NCBI GenBank assembly: GCA_028554755.1
Contig: JAPTOF010000003.1
Location: forward strand, 26,948,001-27,012,000
DNA length: 64,000 nucleotides
DNA from: Cordia subcordata
Taxonomy: Eukaryota > Streptophyta > Magnoliopsida > Boraginales > Cordiaceae
Direction of reading: 5' to 3'
Part shown: piece by piece, positions 56,205 through 64,000 of the stretch
Position numbering within the stretch: the stretch's first letter is position 1
Layout: each line of letters starts with the position of its first letter
Made by a program: the position numbers and the translations under genes
The notes under the pieces: generated by a model
What the model saw: only the letters and a program-made list of their open reading frames with translations
Databases searched by the model: none
Told to the model about the DNA's origin: nothing

Positions 56205-59200
56205 TTAATGTCCTTTTCTCCTTCCTTATATTACATGTTTATAATGATTTAGATGTCATAAACATTTTTTTCCCTTAATTCTCTTGTTTAGGCATCTCAA
56301 TGCTCATAATGTAACAACATATCATATCATATCCCTCTTGAAATGACATTTCTATTCACTAGAAGCTTGGTGTGATTGGTGTATGGATGGTGCACGTATT
56401 GCGTATTTGTTTATCTGTCATAAACTTAGATTACCTCAGTATGTGTTTGGTACAAGTGGGTATATGTTACTCCTAGAATGGCATTCCTCGTTCTTTGTTT
56501 GTTTATTTTCTTATATAATAGGATAATTTTTTATTCAAGTGTATATCTACTTTAAAAAATGTTGTGTTTGTTATATACAAGTTGAAATTCTTAAATCTTA
56601 GAAATATATGAAATTATATACCTTTCAAATTTAAAATTTCGGATAAGCATATAACAAACACATCATAAGTGTGTTGCTTATTTACCATTTTCAATTATTT
56701 CACTTATTTGCCATCAGAATGCCAATCTGTAACTGCTTCCGAGCCTAGAATGTCACTCTTGTGAAAATGGTTAATTCACTTTGTTCTATCAATGTCGGAC
56801 ATTACAGATTATAAAAATTAATAAAGCATACTTCTACCGTATTATTTGTGTATTCATTAATATATTGCAATATTTTACTCGATTTTATATAATCGTTTCA
56901 ACCAAATAAGGGCTCGCTTGAATAAGTGTTTTTTAACAATTTTTAAAAAATAACTTTTCTTGATGAGTTGAAAATTTTAACTTCCAAAAAAAGGTTGTAT
57001 TCGAGTTTTTTTTCAGAGTTTCAATTTTTTTTAAAAACTAAATTAAATAGTTATTATAAAAGTAATATAATTTTTTCACAAAAAAAAAAATGTCAAACCA
57101 ATCCAAACATGCCCTAAATCCAATGGATTTGTCACTTTTGGATTAGGACATAAACAAGAATATTTTATATTTCCTGACAAAGTTCGCTTTTTTTTTTTTT
57201 TTTCTTACTTTAAAATGGAAGAACAATACTATGATCAGATGGGCTTGTTAGGTATAATTAGGTATTGCTTTTTAACAGTCGATTGGTCTCCAAGATATGC
57301 ATTGTGATATACTAATGTACATTGTTACTAGTTTATTATTAATATGAAAGAAGAAGTATTTAAAAAATGGCACATTTTGAGTATTTTATTTTTGATGTGC
57401 ATACCTTATATGCCTACTTTAATTGAAGTAGCACTTCATGCACACTGACAATATACAAACTCTAATAAGTTGGTGGGGAAGATTCAAACTATTATTACAA
57501 ATTAAAGTGTCAATTAATGGAACTTTCTTTTCTTTTCTTTGCTCTTCTGGTCTTCTTCTTTTTTTTTTTTTTCCTTTTTTGGCTGGGAAAACTAATTAAT
57601 GGCAATCTTGACCTTTCTTCAAATGCCAACTAATAACCAGGCCTACCTGCCTAGCAGGCCTGGCCATTTTTTAATTTTGTTTCATTTCATTTTTTTTTTT
57701 CAAATATTACGCATTCTTTGGATTTCCACGTTGGTCTCTCTGCAGTGTGCCACTCACGCACATCTGTGGACATCACATCACCTTAGTTAGGAAAGGGAAG
57801 AAAAGAAGTTAACCCCATGAAATGAAATTTTAGTATTTTCTTAATACAATTAAAAAATACAAATTTATCACATTGATATATGGTATATTCTAAAATCACA
57901 ATGTCAACTTCTGAGTCATTTGACATGATATCAATAAATTCTAGGCTTAAATTTATATGCTAGAGTTGGATTTTCATTCAATCTTATTTAGTCAAATATT
58001 CTAGGCTTGCTTTGCATTGCAACATCATTCGCGTCCTTGCAATCTAGATTCAACGGTTTGACCATAAAATACCAACATAGAGGTTTGAGAGGTGAATTTA
58101 TTTATATTAAAGGGTGGCCTAATGCTAATCACAGAACAATTAAGGCCACCCCTAATGATACGGGATTGACCAACGCCACCGGCCTAATAACTCTGAAGTG
58201 AGAAGGTCAACTCCCATCGAAAAAGGATGTAAAAAGATTATTTGATTGTTTGCAGGATTACCTACTAACTTTGAAGTGAGAAGATTAATATTAATTCTGA
58301 TATTATATTTTATTTATTAGGATAGTAAGATTTGTCTAATGTTGGTGGCCACTCGTAGGCAAGCGTTGCTTTCGACATCATTTAAAGTTCATTAAAAACT
58401 TTAGGCAAAACCTCTCAGCAAACTTAGTGCTCAACTCCAAATAAATATTGTAATAGATTTGATTGTTTGGGCCGGTACGTACGAACAAGTTAGGATTCGT
58501 GAAAATTGAGGATATATCTTGCTTGCCAACAACAAAAAATGTCAAAGCAGATAAAAATTAGAAGTTGGGGTGTTATTTTCAGATCTGGCCTATCACACAC
58601 TTTGCAATTGTCCAACACGAGCTCAGAACCGAGTATGCTGTAATAATTATGTAAACAAGCAGACAAAACGTGAGGTACATGACTGCAAAAGCAAACCCAA
58701 AATCCTCGCATGCAAAAATCATTAGATTTAGAGGTTAACAAAGGTTAGAGAGAACACGAGGGAAAAAGTGATGATGCCTTGTAGATTCCAATTCTTCCTT
58801 TATAGCATGCCTTCTTGGATATGCATACTTGTTTTCATCCTCAACTTCTTCAAACTCCACGATAAAATAACATAGTACGATGTGTAAACAGCGCGTGACT
58901 AATATTGATAAGGATTATGAATGGATTAAAAAAATTGATTATTGCAAGACTTTTGAATCACTCGAGGACAATGTGTCTCCGTTTTCTTTATTAATACGAA
59001 TGTATGTATTGAGACGTGATGTTATATTATGAATTTTATAATACTAGATCAGGTTGACGTGAAGCAGGAAAATACGCGGTTAAGTAGAAAGCCTATGGAA
59101 ACTCAACATACGTACTCGTTTTCAGACATTACACCCCCCCATCAACAAAGTCGGAAACTGCAACAGTTTACTATATTTAAACTAACTTCTCGTCAATTTG

Positions 59201-59523
59201 CCGTTGGATTTCTCTCTCTCTCTCTCTCTCATATTTTTTCTTTTTTCGACCTCTTCACGTTGGACTTTGCCTCCATCTCAACCCCCCCCAACCCCACCCC
59301 CCCCCCACGTCTCTATTTCATTCTTTTAATTCTTATTTATTCACAAACCCAAAACACACAGCAAAACAAATCAAATCTTGATAATTACAGAGCAGGAGAA
59401 AAAAAAAAAGATTCTTTTATTCATATTTACACACACAATACGTGTACGCAAACGTTTTCTTTCTTTTGGGTGCATCACATAGAGATATAGAGAGACAAAG
59501 AGAAGAGAAGAGGGAGGGGGAGA
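56205..59523. other. Large intergenic region between thioredoxin f and the protease gene
   Basis: The first ~250 bases are the probable thioredoxin f 3' UTR. A MITE lies at 56908-57116. T-runs occur at 57189-57203 and 57560-57572. A short palindrome (CCAGGCCT ... AGGCCTGG) is at 57637-57663. A pyrimidine-rich leader with (CT)n (59211-59230) and C-runs (59282-59307) precedes the protease. No convincing gene is seen on either strand. Confidence 0.45.
56908..57116 (+). mobile_element. MITE, family A, copy 3
   Basis: Left end AAGGGCTCGCTTGAATAAG; right end reverse complement TTAGGGCATGTTTGGATTGG. It shares interior phrases with 30791-31012 (tattcgagttttttt, aaatagttattataaaagtaatat). Non-coding. 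Confidence 0.7.
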
Positions 59524-62500
59524 ATGATGGATCTGTTAATAGGTCGGTTGGTGGTGCTGGGGTTGATAGCGGCGGTGGCGGTGGTTGAATTGGTGGTTCC
59601 CGGCGAGGCCAATGTGGTTTTTAAGGTGCAACACAAGTTTGGTCGGCGTAGTGATGGTGGTGGCGTTGGGGCGGCTTTGGCTGCCATCAAGCACCATGAT
59701 GCCCGCCGTCACCGAAGAATCCTCGCCGCCATCGATTTCGAGCTCGGCGGCAATGGCTTGCCCACGGATACCGCGTTAGTATTTTTCTCTACTATCTGTT
59801 TAAGACTTAAATTGTGCAAAATTTATTGCTTTCTAATAATTGAATTATGATATATATGTGCGTGTTTTTAAATTTTCATTAATGCAGATGATTTGGTAAT
59901 GTTTGTTTATACGAAGGGTCAACTTAATTCTTTAGATCCGAATTAATGTGTATTTGTAATTTTTTTTTTGGTTAATATGTTTTGCTCTTTTCTGTTAAAT
60001 ATTATTTATGATTAGTAAATTTAGTATAATTAAGAAGTTTGAGGTAATAAATACATTTTGTATTACTTTTCTTTATTTTTTGGCCTTAAGATTCTAAAGA
60101 GATGAGAAAGTGAAGAATAGAACGAGGTCTAAAATTTTATGCCTTTAAGGATATGCATAGAGTTAATGAGTTTAATTATTTGCTCGTCATTTCCTGTTTC
60201 CTTTCTGGAGGGAATGACAAATACTAGAATTCACTTATATTTGAATAGTTAATAGTAGTGTCCTGTTTCCTGTTTCTTGAACTTATGATTTTAATTTCTG
60301 GTTATTATCATACTATTTGGACTTGTATAATACTGGTGTCTAGTGAAGGCTTTTGCAAATGCGACTAAATCGAATCAAATTTAAACTTTTACTCGTTATC
60401 TCCCACTAAATATTTGCTTTGAGTTTTATGAAAAAAATCTGAATTGTTAATAAAGTTGCTAGCTCTGTCAAAAGGAGGAGGGGGTAGTGTTCGGGGGATT
60501 GCATGAAAATGATTTACTTATATAAATAGACAATTTTGACTCGCCCTTTTATAGTCACCAGTGTTGCAGCGGATCTGTATTACAACATCGTACTCCTTTT
60601 GCTTGTCTTGTCTTAACAAATATGAGCACCAATCTTGCCTTGAAATCATATTCTTGTCATCTTATCATAACACAGGTTATACATTGTAAATGTGCAATGC
60701 CAAATCTGGACATTGATGCTGTTTACATAACTATTTGGACAGGCTTTACTATACTAGGCTTTCGATTGGGACTCCTCCGCAGGACTACTACGTTCAGGTC
60801 GATACAGGAAGTGACATTTTATGGGTGAATTGTGCAGGTTGTGACAAGTGTCCTAAGAAAAGCAGCCTTGGTGTATGTTACTTCTTCTAATTCATGCATC
60901 CATTTGATGTATTCCTCTACCAAAATAAAGACCTAGCACTTCCAGTTCTACTATTCTATAAATTCCTGTTATATTTCTGGTAATCTGTCATTGAATTTAG
61001 TCATTTTCTTCTGTTTAATAAACAGATAGACCTGACATGGTACGACTTGAAGGCCTCCTCCAGTGGAAAAGCAGTTACTTGTGATCAAGACTTTTGCTCA
61101 AGTATTTTCAATGGTCCTTATTCTGATTGCAAAGTTGGGATGCTTTGTGAATTTTCTGTCACATATGGAGATGGGAGCCAAACAGCAGGATACTTTGTCC
61201 AAGATAACTTTAAATTTGATCAAGTCTCTGGAAATCTTCAACTCACATCCATGAATGGGAGTATAGCATTCGGGTGAGTTTTACTTCAAGTCCGAATTTC
61301 TTGTGCTATAATGCTTTCCAAGTATGGATGGCATTCCCATCTTAAAAGGATTTCATGCCTCTCAGGGGCTTATAGCTGTGAACATCAGAAATTGAATCAC
61401 CCTTATGTTGTCAAGAATAGTATTAAACACATAGGCTTATAATAGGGATTCCGCCAATCTTTTAAATGATTGTTAGGGGCCTAGGGCAGATTATATGCCA
61501 ACAGGCAAGCTAGGAGAAGTTTGATGTAAATGATAAAAAACATACAAATTACCAAAAGAATGCATGTAAATATGACCTACCTATTTGGGTGAAGTTTATA
61601 CGCCCATTATGGCAACTGCAGATATTTGAGGCAAACTCTTTGATTGTCCTTTTTTCCTCTATAAACCTCTTATTCTTGTATCAAGCTTTTCAAGGGGGAA
61701 AGCTTGAGCACATACAACTTACCATGGAGAGAAAGTACAGCTGCATATGCAAATCTAAGTCAAGTTCTAAATTGAAGAATGAACCATCCTATATAATTGT
61801 TGAACTTGTATCTGGAGGGCTCACGCTAAACAATGGGATAATTAAATTACGGAAGCTCAGTGTCTGCGAAGAGAAATTTTAGGATTCTTGAATTTAGATC
61901 ACGGACTAATATTTATCTGGCATCCTTCTGACTCTTTCTGAAGGATTGATGGTTGCATCATTATCCTTTAGGCCCAAGCTTTACTTTGGCATCTGTCGTT
62001 TACATGTTTATGATCCAAGATAGGTGCTCATCTAAACAATCTGGAGAGCTGGGTTCATCTACTGAGGCAGTTGATGGGATTGTGGGTTTTGGACAAGCAA
62101 ATTCATCTATTATTTCCCAGCTTGCTGCTGCTGGCAAGGTGAGAAAAATATTTTCACATTGCTTGGATAGTGAGGAAGGAGGTGGTATATTTGCAATGGG
62201 AGAAGTAGTGGAGCCAAAAGTGAAAAAAACACCAATGGTTCCCAACCAGTAAGTATTCTTGTTCTTATTTTGCATTGTCATTCTGATCTCGGATTTGGTT
62301 CTCAGTTACTGTAATGTAGTTTGTCTTTGTTACGGCTATAATTTGTGCATCTTTTTAATTGCATAGTTACTCAAACTTCTTGTTTGCATGGTATAAAGGA
62401 GAACATGGGGGACCAAAATCTTGTTCTTTTGTCTTCATTCCTGTATATCTGTACAAATAATCTTGCAGAGATCTACAATGTCACGTTGTGCTTCTCAAGG

Positions 62501-64000
62501 AGATTTTTGGAAACATTTGAAGAAGAGGTTTCACTGGTGGAATTTACAAGCAATGAGACAAATCTTCTCTCCTCGTACGGCTGCACACCCCCACAACTAG
62601 ATCATGTCTAAGTCACCTTGCTCTACCTCCGCTGGGAAGAAATTGCCTGGAGACAGACTCTTTACACTAGCTAGTAAAAGTTCTTGGCCTCTGACACTTT
62701 TAAAAACAAATCATCCTTGTCTTAATCATCTTAAACCAGTTTTTGACTGTTCCACCAAACTCTATAAGATCAGAAACCTTCCAACTATAGCAAAGATGGT
62801 TCTCCTCCTCCAGTGTATTGCCTGCTTTGAATTGAATTATGCTGAACTACCTACTCTTATTGCTTCAAAATAATAAAAAGCCTTTAATATAGAGATCTCA
62901 GCAGAGCTGAGGATAACCTAAAGTAGATCCTACAACTAATCTATGTTGTCAACGTCTATTTATGGAGATAAATTACTGGACCGTGAACATTGTTTCTTCT
63001 GAATAGATACTTAGTTTTCTTTAATATGATCTACATCACAAATTCTTTATGTCTTGTGGCCTAGCTTATAACTTACCTCTATCTTCTGAAGATTATGGTC
63101 AAGCTGATCATTTGACGCTTTTAACATTTAGTTCCCTGTCACATGTAATTTGACTTTGACTTGAACCTTATACTTTTTTCTTTTAAAGGAAAATTTAGAT
63201 AGCAGAAAAGTAGTAATTGCAAAATGTAGTGAGTGTCACTAAAGAGCATAAAAAGGTTCAATCTTGTGGTGATTACTTATACTGATCTGAGAATTGTGAG
63301 CACTATAGAAGATAGAATATATGCAGATGTTGTATTATTTTTATTAAATATTTTGTCTCATCTGCACTTTGTTGGTTTTCTCCTGGATTGCTTGGAATAG
63401 AAGTTTATTGTTATCTTCATGAAGCGTTTGCTTTTCCTTCTTCGATCTGGACTTGATTTTTGGTGTTAATAGTAGTTTTATTACCATATTAGGCCACATT
63501 ATAATGTTATATTGAAGTCAATTGAGGTGGATGGTGCTGCTCTAGACGTGCCCTCTGATATATTTGACACTGGATCAGGGAGCGGGACAATAATTGACAG
63601 TGGCACAACCTTGGCTTATCTTCCAAATGATGTCTATGACTCACTTATGGCAAAGGTGCCCAAAATCTCTCACTTTTTTATTAACTTGAAAGTTTATCTC
63701 ACTTTTTTATTAAATTGAAAGTTTATCTAAGTAATCAGGTTTATAATGGTTCCCTCTGTTCTTCTTACATATGTGACATTCTATATATTTCTTTAGGTGA
63801 TGGGAGCAGCCCCTGGACTGAAAACTCATACGGTTGAGGAGCAGTTCAAATGCTTCTATTATAGTGGAAAGTAAGATCTCTCATCATGCTTATTATCTTC
63901 GTTGTTGCTTTTGTTGTGTATGTGCACATATTACAAAATTCTCGTGACAGAAAGCTTCTGATTAATAAAAGTTCTGTTTTCTTAGTGGTACTAAACTTTC
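59524..64000 (+). CDS. A1-family aspartic protease (aspartic proteinase-like), 5' part, cut by the window edge
   Basis: Pepsin-type endopeptidase of the plant family often predicted to be secreted and GPI-anchored. Visible exons: 59524-59774, 60743-60872, 61026-61273, 62024-62248, 63493-63655, 63797-63870; the rest lies beyond the window. About 363 residues are encoded here and all junctions keep frame. A signal peptide (hydrophobic [17 protein letters not shown]) opens the protein. The first catalytic motif DTGSD is at residues 104-108 ([13 protein letters not shown] before it, ILWVNCAGC after it), and the flap-region [12 protein letters not shown] follows. The second catalytic motif DSGTT is at 320-324 (followed by [12 protein letters not shown]). 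Cysteines are abundant (CAGCDKC, CDQDFC), as in this plant family. The last visible exon ends in KCFYYSG. The presence of a GPI anchor cannot be judged here. Confidence 0.93.

Noticed and set aside
1..64000. CRISPR arrays, bacterial-style operons, integrated viral genes
   Set aside because: No regularly spaced identical repeats with unique spacers, and no such gene families. The short tandem repeats found are two-copy duplications or microsatellites, and the rpoC1 piece is plastid-derived rather than bacterial.

Overview
The window is nuclear DNA from a flowering plant, most likely a woody or herbaceous eudicot. It is AT-rich, with small exons bounded by GT..AG introns. The genes are plant-specific (plastid-targeted IM30/VIPP1, TIC20, plastid BCCP, thioredoxin f, DUF538, a RIN4/NOI protein), and the repeats are typical of plants (CACTA, Copia-type solo LTRs, a tRNA-derived SINE, MITEs, and a plastid DNA insertion). 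No bacterial-style operons, CRISPR arrays or tRNA/rRNA genes were seen. Exon coordinates were set by reading splice junctions and checking that the reading frame closes. The combined coding lengths of six of the seven complete multi-exon genes are exact multiples of three; the seventh, the NOI gene, has one unresolved junction.

Layout: (1) 0.3-3.1 kb, a NOI/RIN4-like gene whose first intron is mostly a solo LTR. (2) 3.4-13.1 kb, a transposon-rich block. It holds a nuclear copy of the start of plastid rpoC1, two direct copies of an ~830-bp repeat, and between them a decayed CACTA (En/Spm) element that was itself hit by a 1.6-kb solo LTR. (3) 14.6-23.9 kb, SPT6L, a 16-exon transcription elongation factor with a GW-repeat tail. 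(4) 25.7-30.1 kb, the plastid peptide chain release factor 2 gene. (5) 31.6-33.2 kb, a DUF538 gene. (6) 35.5-43.8 kb, VIPP1/IM30. (7) 45.0-45.6 kb, a TIC20-II-like gene. (8) 46.7-50.7 kb, minus strand, the biotin carboxyl carrier protein of plastid acetyl-CoA carboxylase. (9) 54.2-56.2 kb, thioredoxin f. (10) 59.5 kb to the right edge, the 5' part of an A1-family aspartic protease gene.

Five of the nine genes encode plastid proteins, acting in translation termination, thylakoid membrane maintenance, protein import, fatty acid synthesis and redox control. BCCP and thioredoxin f lie head to head. Thioredoxin f is a known redox activator of plastid acetyl-CoA carboxylase, and I recall the same two genes as neighbours in Arabidopsis.

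I did not find a convincing unknown biological system. The best observations are structural. Three solo LTRs have exact 5-bp target duplications, two of them inside introns. A SINE has a 15-bp target duplication. There is a plastid rpoC1 insertion, three MITE or foldback families, and a set of three consecutive foldback modules inside the 1.6-kb LTR.
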